Source of the DNA: HGM04593 sp045646965
GTDB taxonomy: Bacteria > Bacteroidota > Bacteroidia > Bacteroidales > Bacteroidaceae
Assembly (NCBI GenBank): GCA_045646965.1
Contig: JAZRLR010000023.1
Location: 169,518 to 233,517 of the forward strand
Reading direction: 5' to 3'
Length of the DNA stretch: 64,000 bases
A program made the translations under genes and the position numbers. The notes beneath the pieces are model-generated. The model ran no database searches and was not told the DNA's origin. It worked only from the letters and a program-made list of their open reading frames with translations. How positions within the stretch are numbered: the stretch's first letter is position 1; each line of letters begins with the position of its first letter. Positions 24,295 through 32,707 of this stretch are shown in pieces.

Positions 24295-25397
24295 TTTTTC
24301 TTTTCCAAAGAGTCGAAATAGCCGAGCAAGCTAGCAGCCGCGGCAAAGGAAGTAACACCCCCACGGGCAAGTTCCTCCTCGCACTGCGCAATGAGTTCCT
24401 GCATACCCTGCGCGCCATAGAAACGCCTGCGCAGCTGCTCGTTCACAGCCTCATACATCCAATATTTCGCCTGACCGTTGCGACGCTGCTCAAACAGCCC
24501 GCTCTCCTTCACTCTTCTTATATAACCAAATATGTAATCCCAAATCTCCTTTATCCCAAGGTCATAGAACCCCGAATAGGTAAATACCTCGGGACGTATT
24601 CTGCTCTGCGGCATTGGAAAAAGCTGCAAAGCATTGCGGTAATGCGACGCAGCACGCAGAGCCTCGTCCCTGTTTGCACCGTCGGCTTTGTTTATCACAA
24701 CAGCATCGGCCATCTCCATAATACCGCGCTTTATGCCCTGCAATTCGTCGCCCGCGCCCGCTATCTGTATGAGAAGAAAGAAATCGACCATAGAACAGAC
24801 AGCCGTCTCGCTCTGCCCCACTCCCACCGTCTCGACAAGTATTTTATCGTAGCCCGCAGCCTCGCACAAAATAATAGTCTCGCGCGTTTTGCGTGCCACA
24901 CCGCCCAGCGAACCAGCCGATGCACTCGGGCGGATAAAAGCGTCGGGATGCACCGAGAGGCGCTCCATACGGGTTTTATCACCCAGGATACTACCCTTGC
25001 TGCGCTCGCTGCTCGGGTCCACGGCAAGCACGGCAACCTTGCCCCCGTACTCCTTGAGCAGATGCATACCAAAAGCATCTATCGAGGTACTTTTTCCCGC
25101 GCCCGGCACACCCGTTATGCCCACACGAATAGAATTGCCCGAGTGAGGCAATAGGCGTTCAATCACCTGCTGCGCCGTCTCCTGATGCTCGGGCCGAAGG
25201 CTCTCCACAAGCGTAACGGCACGGCTCAACACCGTGACATCGCCCTGCAGAATCCCCTGCACATAATCATCGACAGAGAGAGAGGCGGCACGCTTCACCG
25301 GCCTGTGCGACAGATAGGGGTTCACCGAGCCTATATGCTCAACGCCGTCATTCACTTTGAGACCTTTGTAGGCCGTGTTATTTTCGGGGTGTTCCAT
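24291..25397 (-). CDS. meaB: Methylmalonyl-CoA mutase-associated GTPase MeaB (ArgK family)
   Basis: 368 residues from the ATG at 25397, preferred over an upstream ATG at 25430 that adds 11 hydrophobic residues. P-loop VGITGVPGAGKST, VLAVDPSSERSKGSILGDKTRM, switch ETVGVGQSE, and NKADG for guanine are visible. MeaB protects and reloads adenosylcobalamin in methylmalonyl-CoA mutase. The mutase genes mutA/mutB are not in this window. Next to a folate gene downstream; upstream is the flippase. Confidence 0.93.
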   Translation of the reverse strand: MEHPENNTAYKGLKVNDGVEHIGSVNPYLSHRPVKRAASLSVDDYVQGILQGDVTVLSRAVTLVESLRPEHQETAQQVIERLLPHSGNSIRVGITGVPGAGKSTSIDAFGMHLLKEYGGKVAVLAVDPSSERSKGSILGDKTRMERLSVHPDAFIRPSASAGSLGGVARKTRETIILCEAAGYDKILVETVGVGQSETAVCSMVDFFLLIQIAGAGDELQGIKRGIMEMADAVVINKADGANRDEALRAASHYRNALQLFPMPQSRIRPEVFTYSGFYDLGIKEIWDYIFGYIRRVKESGLFEQRRNGQAKYWMYEAVNEQLRRRFYGAQGMQELIAQCEEELARGGVTSFAAAASLLGYFDSLEKKK

Positions 25398-25480
25398 AAA
25401 AACCAATTTAAGCGACACAAAGAGGTGCACCGCCCCGGGGCGATGACAACTGCACGCAAATATAATAAATAAAGTAACGA

Positions 25481-27007
25481 CTATCTCTTTTTACGAGAAA
25501 AGAATCTGTTTTTGAGCGCCTCCACAATTGAGGTCTTCTTTCTCAAGATATTGAAAGAATAGGCAAGCGACAAAGCAAAAGCCACGGTGCCGCACACCCA
25601 CTTCACCCACACATTTCCCTGCACACAGAGAAACAGCATCACAGACAAAAGCAGAGCCTGCACAAGCGCCACGCGCAAGGTGGAAAAAGAGAAGCGGAAG
25701 CCATATTTCACCGAGTAGCACACCGCAATCATCAGCAGGTCGATAAGCCCCGCCACAGAGAGCGCTACACCCGTGCCTGTGATACCCCACCAGTAATATC
25801 CCGCCGCAATGAGCGCAAAAGAAAAGAGGTCATACACCACCTCCATCACCAGGAAAGTCACGCTGTCACCCTTTGCCAGCGAAGTGTAGGCAATAGGCAG
25901 CATAATCGCCTTAAAGAACATAAAGAATGCCGAGCAGACAGCCATATCGGCAACCATCACAAAATCGCCCGTGTAGAGAATCTCTATGAGAATAGGCATC
26001 ACGAGCATCATAAACATAAGCAACGGAGCCATAAAGAGCACGCACACATCAATCTGCTGATTGATTGCATAGTTCATCCTCTTCACATCGTTACACAAGG
26101 CAGAGAGACGGGGGAAATAGTCGGCCTCCACGGCCACAAAAACAAGCCCCGCATACACAGTCATAATGCCGAAGCCTGCCTTGTAGAGCCCCACATCGTC
26201 CATATTATCGCCCAAATAGAGCAGGAAAGCCGGTACAGCCAGTGCCGCCAACGAGTTGCAAACACCCGCCACAAGATAAGGAACGCCAAGTTTTATCATT
26301 CCCACACCCGCCTTGAGCACATCGCGCTGCAACAGACGCACGCGCCACGGAAACACCTTTAACGAGAAATAGAGATGAACCGCCATAATAACCAACGAGT
26401 TCACCACGAGCGCAGGCACCACGCCGTCTATGCGCCACATAAAAAAGAAAGGCAGCACACTCACAAGAGTGAGCAAAGCACTCAAAGCAGTTATGAGCGC
26501 AACCCTTTTGAGCTTGCGCGTGCCTTTTAAAATAGAAATTTCGCCATTGGTCACAGCCACGGCAAAAACCATCGGGGCAAGCATAGCCACCTGCGCGGTG
26601 TAGCCCCAATCGCCGTCGAAGGCAAGGAAACTTATGAACGGCGCTGCAAGCACGCACACAAGTGCGCCAAGCAACGCCGTCCACAGGCTCCACGAGCGCA
26701 CGGTAACCACGTAAGACTCAATCTCTTGAGACGTGCCGTTATCGTACAGCTCCGATATGTTTCGAACTGCGCTGAACGGAATTCCTGCATTTGTGGCACT
26801 TGTCACAAAAGCCGAAATATTGGAATACATCATAAAAAAGCCTATACCCGCTCTGTTGAGCCAAAGGGCAGCCAATTTATTGCGTATCACTGCTATAAGC
26901 ATCGACAGCACCTGCACACCCCCGAAAACACCCGTATATTTTAAAACGTGGTCATAGGAAGTATCCTCGCTACCGCAGCTTTTATGTTCCGTTTCTACGC
27001 TGTTCAT
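25481..27007 (-). CDS. O-antigen/polysaccharide flippase (Wzx-like, MOP superfamily)
   Basis: 508 residues with about 12-14 hydrophobic segments spread over the whole length, and the N-terminal GVFGGVQVLSMLIAVIRNKLAALWL typical of polysaccharide translocases. It should flip undecaprenyl-linked oligosaccharides to the periplasmic face of the inner membrane. No glycosyltransferase cluster surrounds it here; the MraY/WecA-like and mannose-1-P genes lie 30 kb away. It starts nine bases after the DUF3332 gene. Confidence 0.85.
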   Translation of the reverse strand: MNSVETEHKSCGSEDTSYDHVLKYTGVFGGVQVLSMLIAVIRNKLAALWLNRAGIGFFMMYSNISAFVTSATNAGIPFSAVRNISELYDNGTSQEIESYVVTVRSWSLWTALLGALVCVLAAPFISFLAFDGDWGYTAQVAMLAPMVFAVAVTNGEISILKGTRKLKRVALITALSALLTLVSVLPFFFMWRIDGVVPALVVNSLVIMAVHLYFSLKVFPWRVRLLQRDVLKAGVGMIKLGVPYLVAGVCNSLAALAVPAFLLYLGDNMDDVGLYKAGFGIMTVYAGLVFVAVEADYFPRLSALCNDVKRMNYAINQQIDVCVLFMAPLLMFMMLVMPILIEILYTGDFVMVADMAVCSAFFMFFKAIMLPIAYTSLAKGDSVTFLVMEVVYDLFSFALIAAGYYWWGITGTGVALSVAGLIDLLMIAVCYSVKYGFRFSFSTLRVALVQALLLSVMLFLCVQGNVWVKWVCGTVAFALSLAYSFNILRKKTSIVEALKNRFFSRKKR

Positions 27008-27016
27008 TAATCGTTA

Positions 27017-27553
27017 TTATCTGCTCATAGCAAAGTTCACAGCCTGACGGGCAGCGTCAATGCCTGCAGCATCGAGAGTAACATTCATTACGTTACCGTT
27101 CAATGTATAGAGCTCTGCGTTATTCTCATCGATAAACTTAACGAGTTTTGCAGTGTTCTCACCACAAACTGCGCTCCAGCTGTTGTCAGCCTCGTCAAAT
27201 ACCAAAGACATCTGTGAGTTGCCGTTAGAGAGGTCGTAACCGTTCTCTGTTCTTACAATCTGAATATCCTCGCCGGCAGCGTTCTTCACAATTTTAGACT
27301 CGCCAACGCCTGAAATCATCTTCTCACCTGTCCAGAACTCAATAGAGTTAAGCACTACACCGTCAATAAACAAAGATATAGAGTAAACGGGGATAACGTT
27401 CAATGCAGCAAATACAAGCTCATTAACCCACTTGTCACCAAGGCCCTTGTTCCATTTCAACACTTTGCTTGTGAGAGAGAAAGAACCCAAGCAAGAAGAA
27501 AACAAAATAGTTGTGCAAAGCAACACTGCTACTGATTTTAAAACCTTTTTCAT
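27017..27553 (-). CDS. DUF3332-type lipoprotein
   Basis: 178 residues. The signal peptide with lipobox FSSCLGSF (Cys21) predicts a lipoprotein. VLKWNKGLGDKWVNELVFAALNVIPVYSISLFIDGVVLNSIEFWTG, with a hydrophobic central stretch, matches DUF3332, whose function is unknown. The C-terminal half is a small beta-rich domain. It starts 178 bases from the pepD terminator and precedes the flippase by nine bases, so they may be co-transcribed. Confidence 0.8.
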   Translation of the reverse strand: MKKVLKSVAVLLCTTILFSSCLGSFSLTSKVLKWNKGLGDKWVNELVFAALNVIPVYSISLFIDGVVLNSIEFWTGEKMISGVGESKIVKNAAGEDIQIVRTENGYDLSNGNSQMSLVFDEADNSWSAVCGENTAKLVKFIDENNAELYTLNGNVMNVTLDAAGIDAARQAVNFAMSR

Positions 27554-27671
27554 AGCAATAAAAATTTAGTTAGTTATTAATAAATAATGTGTAATAAAAT
27601 TTCGTTTTTACAACCGGCCTCAAATATACTAAAAATCTACAGATACAAACAATTTTTACCTTTTTTTTACG

Positions 27672-27711
27672 AAAAAAAAAGCGACAGCGGCCCACTACAA
27701 GCCGCTGTCGC
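27672..27711 (-). terminator. Terminator after pepD
   Basis: GCGACAGCGGC (27681-27691) pairs perfectly with GCCGCTGTCGC (27701-27711). The leftward transcript then runs into nine U (A-tract 27672-27680). It ends the leftward YbhN/pepD unit 20 bases after the pepD stop. Confidence 0.93.
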
Positions 27712-27731
27712 CACATCGGGGAATTTATACC

Positions 27732-29186
27732 TTAAAGCACTCCGTTCACAACGAGAGCCTTTACAAGCGAATAGAACTTCTCAACCGAGGGGATATATAT
27801 GCGCTCGGTGGGAGAATGGGGCGACATAAGTGTGGGACCGAAAGATACCATATCCATTTCGGGATAGTGGGTAGAGATGATACCACACTCAAGGCCGGCG
27901 TGTATCACGCGCACATCGGGCTCGTTGCCAAACATATCCTTGTAGGCCACTTTGAGAGCGGCAAGCAGGGGCGACTGCACGTTGGGCTGCCAGCCTCCGT
28001 AGCTGCCTGTGAGTTCCACCTTCATACCAGCCATAGCAAAGCAGCTCGACAGCTGCAAAGCAAGATACTCTTTCATAGTCTCGCGTGAACTACGTATGAG
28101 GATATCAACTTCGGCACTGCCGTCGGCAATGTCGATAATAGAAAGGTTGCTCGATGTCTCCACGGTGTCGGGAATTGTGGGGATGAATCGCAGCACGCCG
28201 TTGTGACAGCCGAGGATTGCGTCGAGCAGGTTCTCTTGAATCTCCTCGGGCACTACATTCTCGGGCATTTCAACAGCCTCCACACGCAGTGTGATACCCT
28301 CTTCTATGGTTTCGAACTCACTTGCAAAGATAGCCTCGTATTTCGCTGCAATCTCGGTAAGCTCGCCCACAGCCTCATCGGGCATAGTGAGCACCACCTC
28401 GCAGTTTGCAGGGATTGCATTGCGCATATTACCACCCTTCCAGCTTGCAAGTGACACACCGCACTCGTCCATAGCCTCGCGCAGGAAACGAGCCATAAGT
28501 TTATTGGCGTTAGCGCGTCCTACGTTAATCTCGACACCCGAGTGACCGCCACGCAGACCGCACAGCTGCACTTTCACAGCCACATCACCCTCGATGGGCT
28601 CCTCGGCCATAAATTCCATTTTTGCAGAAAGGTCGATACCACCTGCGCAACCTATGTAGAAAACACCCTCCTCCTCGGAGTCGAGGTTCAAAAGGAGAGA
28701 GCCGTTGAGCTCGCCCGCCTTGAGACCGAAGGCGCCAAACAGACCGGTCTCCTCGTCGGCAGTAATGAGCGCCTCCAGAGGACCGTGCTGCAAAGAGTTG
28801 TCCTGCATAATTGCCATTATGGCCGCAACACCTATACCGTTGTCGGCACCGAGGGTTGTGTTATCGGCATAGAGCCAATCGCCTTTTACGACCGTTGTAA
28901 TGGGGTCGGTAAGGAAATCGTGCTTGCTATCGGGAGTCTTCTGGGGCACCATATCCATATGCGCCTGCAAAATAATACCCTTGCGGTTCTCGAGACCGGG
29001 AGTGGCGGGCTTGCGCATAATTACGTTACCTGCGCTGTCGAGCCAGGTTTCCACATTGATACTCTTACCGAAATCCAAAAGGAATTTTTGAACCTTTTCC
29101 AAGTGTCCCGACGGACGGGGAATCTTTGTGAGAGCATCGAAGCTCGTCCACACTTCAGCGGGAGATAAATCTTTAATTGTAGCCAT
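27732..29186 (-). CDS. pepD: Aminoacyl-histidine dipeptidase (M20 family)
   Basis: 484 residues. Zn-dependent cytosolic dipeptidase of the PepD type that cleaves Xaa-His and other dipeptides. Metal and catalytic residues are seen in LQAHMDMVPQ (His about 80), ADNTTLGADNGIG (bridging Asp), TADEETGLFGA (catalytic Glu pair), LLNLDSEEEGVFYIGCAGG, and a C-terminal His in SPHSPTERI. Length is right for PepD. It follows the YbhN-like membrane protein gene by five bases, so they share a transcript. Confidence 0.95.
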   Translation of the reverse strand: MATIKDLSPAEVWTSFDALTKIPRPSGHLEKVQKFLLDFGKSINVETWLDSAGNVIMRKPATPGLENRKGIILQAHMDMVPQKTPDSKHDFLTDPITTVVKGDWLYADNTTLGADNGIGVAAIMAIMQDNSLQHGPLEALITADEETGLFGAFGLKAGELNGSLLLNLDSEEEGVFYIGCAGGIDLSAKMEFMAEEPIEGDVAVKVQLCGLRGGHSGVEINVGRANANKLMARFLREAMDECGVSLASWKGGNMRNAIPANCEVVLTMPDEAVGELTEIAAKYEAIFASEFETIEEGITLRVEAVEMPENVVPEEIQENLLDAILGCHNGVLRFIPTIPDTVETSSNLSIIDIADGSAEVDILIRSSRETMKEYLALQLSSCFAMAGMKVELTGSYGGWQPNVQSPLLAALKVAYKDMFGNEPDVRVIHAGLECGIISTHYPEMDMVSFGPTLMSPHSPTERIYIPSVEKFYSLVKALVVNGVL

Positions 29187-29191
29187 AATAA

Positions 29192-30190
29192 CTATTTTTT
29201 GGTTTTGATACTATTATTAAATCTCAAAGCCACAAGCCCCACAATGCCCAAGAGGGCTACAAGCAGAGTCTGTGACGAATGTACTATCAACGCAAAAAGC
29301 GACGCATCGGTTGAAGAGACGCCGTAAATTACCATAATGCTTATAACGGCAAAGTGCCAGGGGCCCGCACCATTGGGCGTGGGCACAACCACCGCAATAC
29401 TTCCGGCCACAAAGAGCAAAAGCCCGGCCGCAAGCGACAGCCCGCTACTGAACGGGAAACAGAAGAAACAGAGATAGAACTGCATAAAATAGCAGAACCA
29501 AATACCCACCGTCTCCACAACGAAAAGCGCGCCGTTCTTCATTTTCATCAACGAGAGCATTCCCTCGACAAACTGATTGAAAAGCAGCCTTATCTTCACC
29601 CACACCGACATACGACGCAGGAAACTCACCACAAGCACCGCAAATGCCACCGCTGACAGCACAAGAATCACCGTGCCCTCGGCCGACTGCAACCAGCTAC
29701 CGCCCGATGCGCCCGAAAAGCCACCGCCCGTCTCCACAAGGAAACGCTCAAACACATCCAATTGCAGCAGCACTGCAACCACGGTGATTGCAATCACCAT
29801 AAGAGTGTCAATGAGTCGCTCCGTGACCACCGTGCCCAGAGACTGCACAAGAGGCACATTGTCGCTGCGGTCAATAACCACACAACGCGACACCTCACCC
29901 ACGCGCGGCAGCACAAGATTGGCCGCATAGGCAATAAAAATGGAATACACGCAGTTGTCGCGCCTGGGATAATACCCCAGCGGAGCAAGCGTCAGACGCC
30001 AGCGCAAGCCGCGCAACACGTGGCTGTACACCCCAAAGAAGAGCGAGAGAACAAAAAAGAACATATCCATCTCGCCAAGGGCAACCCACACGCTCGAAAA
30101 GTCGAACTCGCAGTATATCCAATAGAGGATAACCGCTCCAAGCGCAACGGGCAACAGGCTTTTTATAATATTATTTAAAATCTTTTTCAC
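29192..30190 (-). CDS. Lysylphosphatidylglycerol synthase-like membrane protein (YbhN/UPF0104)
   Basis: 332 residues with about eight membrane segments. LFFGVYSHVLRGLRWRLTLAPLG, YAANLVLPRVGEVSRCVVI and FVAGSIAVVVPTPNGAGPWHFAV are typical of the UPF0104/AglD family. These proteins resemble the membrane part of MprF but lack its catalytic domain. Function is unclear; members act in lipid or lipid-linked sugar transfer. The 5' region holds a structured RNA candidate at 30293-30353 and a TATCTTTG -7 box at 30364-30371. Confidence 0.85.
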   Translation of the reverse strand: MKKILNNIIKSLLPVALGAVILYWIYCEFDFSSVWVALGEMDMFFFVLSLFFGVYSHVLRGLRWRLTLAPLGYYPRRDNCVYSIFIAYAANLVLPRVGEVSRCVVIDRSDNVPLVQSLGTVVTERLIDTLMVIAITVVAVLLQLDVFERFLVETGGGFSGASGGSWLQSAEGTVILVLSAVAFAVLVVSFLRRMSVWVKIRLLFNQFVEGMLSLMKMKNGALFVVETVGIWFCYFMQFYLCFFCFPFSSGLSLAAGLLLFVAGSIAVVVPTPNGAGPWHFAVISIMVIYGVSSTDASLFALIVHSSQTLLVALLGIVGLVALRFNNSIKTKK

Positions 30191-30292
30191 AAGTTTCGAG
30201 TAAAATTAATACTTTTATTTACCTTTGCATCTAATGGGAGCAACCTATATAGCCTATCGGTTGTTTCATAGAAACAAAAACAATAAAAGAGA

Positions 30293-30353
30293 GCGAGCGG
30301 CTCGGAACGTGGCTTTTCTGTTAAAAGAAACAGCGCCCCGGCAACAGCCTCGC
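30293..30353 (-). ncRNA. Structured RNA element, possible 5' leader of the YbhN-like gene
   Basis: The minus-strand transcript can fold into nested stems. GCGAG (30353-30349) pairs with CTCGC (30297-30293) and is extended by GCT/AGC. CGGGG pairs with TTCCG using two G-U pairs. An apical CTGTT-N6-AACAG hairpin closes the structure. The G-U pairs only work on this strand. A -7 box (TATCTTTG, 30371-30364) directly precedes the element, and a U-rich stretch follows. I cannot match it to a named riboswitch; it could also be an independent small RNA. Confidence 0.35.
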
Positions 30354-30436
30354 ATTATGAATGCAAAGATAGCAATATCTTAAAAATAACCTCTTTTTTT
30401 ACGATTATTTAAATAAAAAAAACAGATAGACCACCG

Positions 30437-31222
30437 ATGAAAGCAGTAACAGCAAAGAAACGATTGGGCCAGCACTTTCTCATCGACCTGCAAATTGCAC
30501 GTGACATAGCCGACACTGTCGATGTATGCCCCGGCACCCCCGTGCTCGAGGTAGGCCCCGGTATGGGTGTGCTCACGCAGTTTCTTTTAGAGAAGGAGCG
30601 TAAAGTAAAAGTTGTGGAGATAGACGAGGAGTCGGTGATATATCTGCGTAAGAACCTGCCTCGCCTGGGCGACGACAATATCATCCCCGACGATTTCCTG
30701 AAGATGCACCTCGACCGCATCTTCGACGGTGAGCAATTTATGCTCATAGGCAACTACCCCTATAACATTTCGAGCCAGATATTCTTCAAGATGCTCGACA
30801 ACAAAGAGCACATCCCCTATTGCAGCGGAATGATACAGAAAGAGGTGGGCGAGCGACTTGCGGCACGTCCCGGCACAAAGGCCTACGGCATATTGAGCAT
30901 ACTCGTGCAGTTGTGGTACGACGTGGAATATCTCTTCACCGTGCACGAGAACGTATTCTCGCCCCCTCCCAAGGTAAAGAGCGCCGTTGTGCTTATGAAA
31001 CGCAACAGCCGCACATCGATGCCCTGCGACGAGGAGCTTTTCAAGAAGATTGTAAAAGGCACCTTCAACCAGCGACGCAAGAAACTGCGCAACAGCATAC
31101 AGCAGATTGTGGGCAAGGAGTCACCCCTGCTGTCGAACCCCATACTCGACAAACGCCCCGAACAGCTGTCGATAGAGGATTTCATAGCACTTACCATAGA
31201 GGTTGAACGCGAAATCGCATAA
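30437..31222 (+). CDS. rsmA: 16S rRNA (adenine(1518)-N(6)/adenine(1519)-N(6)) dimethyltransferase
   Basis: 261 residues (RsmA/KsgA). Dimethylates the two adenines in the 3' terminal hairpin of 16S rRNA during 30S maturation. KKRLGQHFLID at the N-terminus, the SAM-binding VLEVGPGMGVLTQFLLE, and the catalytic motif GNYPYNIS (an NPPY-like motif) are intact. The C-terminal helical domain has FNQRRKKLRNS. It is 11 bases before mgtE, a common Bacteroidales pairing. A TACCTTTG box at 30220-30227 is a possible distant promoter. Confidence 0.97.
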   Translation: MKAVTAKKRLGQHFLIDLQIARDIADTVDVCPGTPVLEVGPGMGVLTQFLLEKERKVKVVEIDEESVIYLRKNLPRLGDDNIIPDDFLKMHLDRIFDGEQFMLIGNYPYNISSQIFFKMLDNKEHIPYCSGMIQKEVGERLAARPGTKAYGILSILVQLWYDVEYLFTVHENVFSPPPKVKSAVVLMKRNSRTSMPCDEELFKKIVKGTFNQRRKKLRNSIQQIVGKESPLLSNPILDKRPEQLSIEDFIALTIEVEREIA

Positions 31223-31233
31223 AAAGCAACAAG

Positions 31234-32586
31234 ATGACAAAGGATTTTATCAACTACATAAAAGAGCTCATTGAACAGAAGGACTCTGTGCTGCTGCAGG
31301 AGACCATATCAAAGCTGCACCCCGCCGACATCGCCGAGCTGTGTATAGAGCTCGACATTGAAGAGGCACGCTTCCTCTACCGCCAGCTCGACAACGAGAG
31401 AGCCGCCGACGCCCTCACCGAAATGGACGACGATATGCGTAACGAACTGCTCGAGGAGCTCCCCTCCGAGGCCATCGCCAAGCGTTTCGTCAATTATATG
31501 GACACCGACGACGCCGTTGATATTATCCGCGATATGGACGAGGAGAAGCAGGAAGAGGTGCTCTCCCACATAAAAGACTTTGAGCAGGCGGGCGACATTG
31601 TAGACCTGCTTCAGTACGACGAGGACACCGCCGGAGGACTTATGAGTACCGAGATGGTTGTGGTGAACGAGAACTGGAGTATGCCCGAGTGCTTGAAAGA
31701 GATGCGCAGCCAGGCCGAGGATATGGACGAGATTTACTACATCTACGTAGTAGACGACGAAGAGCGTCTCTGCGGTCTCTTCCCACTTAAAAAGATGGTC
31801 ACAAGCCCCTCGGTGTCCAAGGTAAAGCACGTTATGAGCACAAAGGTGGTGAGTGTCGATGTAGACACCCCCATTGACGAGGTTACTATGCTCATTGAGA
31901 AATATAACCTTGTGGCTATACCCGTTGTCGATAAGATAAACCGCCTTGTGGGACAGATTACCGTCGATGACATTATGGACGAGGTGCGTGAGCAGACAGA
32001 GCACGACCAGCAGCTCACCGCCGGTCTTACACAAGACATTGAGAGCGACGACACCGTGCTCAAGCAGACAAGCGCGCGCCTGCCGTGGCTTCTCATAGGT
32101 ATGCTTGGAGGTATCGGCTCGTCACTGCTGCTCAACTGCTTCGAGAGCACGCTTGGCAACCACCCCGAGATGGCACTTTTCATCCCCCTGCTTGCGGGAA
32201 TGGGAGGTAACGTGGGTACGCAGTCTTCGGCCATAGCCGTGCAAGGCCTCGCAAACAACTCGCTCGACTCAAGCCATATATTCCACCACATAATGAAAGA
32301 GATGGTCGTTGCGCTAATCAACGCCACAATCCTCTCCCTTATGGTATATGTATACAACTTCTGCCTCTACGGCGCAACCGATATTGTAACCCTCTCGGTG
32401 CCCTTGAGTCTTTTTGTGGTAATACTTTTCGCATCGAGCTTCGGCACGCTCATACCTATGGTACTCGAGCGCATAAACATAAACCCCGCCGTGGCAACGG
32501 GCCCCTTCATACAGATTATAAACGACATCAGCGGAATGACCTTTTATATGATTATTTCGATGATATTAAGCAGTCTTATGGCTTGA
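31234..32586 (+). CDS. mgtE: Magnesium transporter MgtE
   Basis: 450 residues. The N-terminal MgtE_N superhelix (about residues 10-125, with LHPADIAELCIELD, ADALTEMDDDMRNELLEEL) and a pair of CBS domains (about 130-250) sense cytosolic Mg2+. Five membrane segments follow from PWLLIGMLGGIGSSLLL onward and form the channel; LAGMGGNVGTQSSAIAVQGLA is the signature. At low Mg2+ the soluble domain opens the pore. Expressed with rsmA, followed by a promoter for the next gene. Confidence 0.96.
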   Translation: MTKDFINYIKELIEQKDSVLLQETISKLHPADIAELCIELDIEEARFLYRQLDNERAADALTEMDDDMRNELLEELPSEAIAKRFVNYMDTDDAVDIIRDMDEEKQEEVLSHIKDFEQAGDIVDLLQYDEDTAGGLMSTEMVVVNENWSMPECLKEMRSQAEDMDEIYYIYVVDDEERLCGLFPLKKMVTSPSVSKVKHVMSTKVVSVDVDTPIDEVTMLIEKYNLVAIPVVDKINRLVGQITVDDIMDEVREQTEHDQQLTAGLTQDIESDDTVLKQTSARLPWLLIGMLGGIGSSLLLNCFESTLGNHPEMALFIPLLAGMGGNVGTQSSAIAVQGLANNSLDSSHIFHHIMKEMVVALINATILSLMVYVYNFCLYGATDIVTLSVPLSLFVVILFASSFGTLIPMVLERININPAVATGPFIQIINDISGMTFYMIISMILSSLMA

Positions 32587-32612
32587 AAACTATTCATTTT
32601 AGGCAATTAAGA

Positions 32613-32643
32613 TTAGTATAATAAAATAAATTGCGTATATTTG
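32613..32643 (+). promoter_or_regulatory. Promoter of the DUF349 gene
   Basis: TATATTTG (32636-32643) is a full match to the -7 consensus. TTAG lies 19 bases upstream (32613-32616), one base from the TTTG consensus. The start codon follows 64 bases later. Confidence 0.6.
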
Positions 32644-32707
32644 CGATTAAGTGCCGGCACAGAGCCCCGCGCACAAGACAATATTTAACTACTAAAAACC
32701 AGAACAG

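Noticed and set aside
30293..30436. SAM, TPP, cobalamin or preQ1 riboswitch
   Set aside because: None of the conserved core sequences of these classes is present in the intergenic region. I kept only an unnamed structured element.
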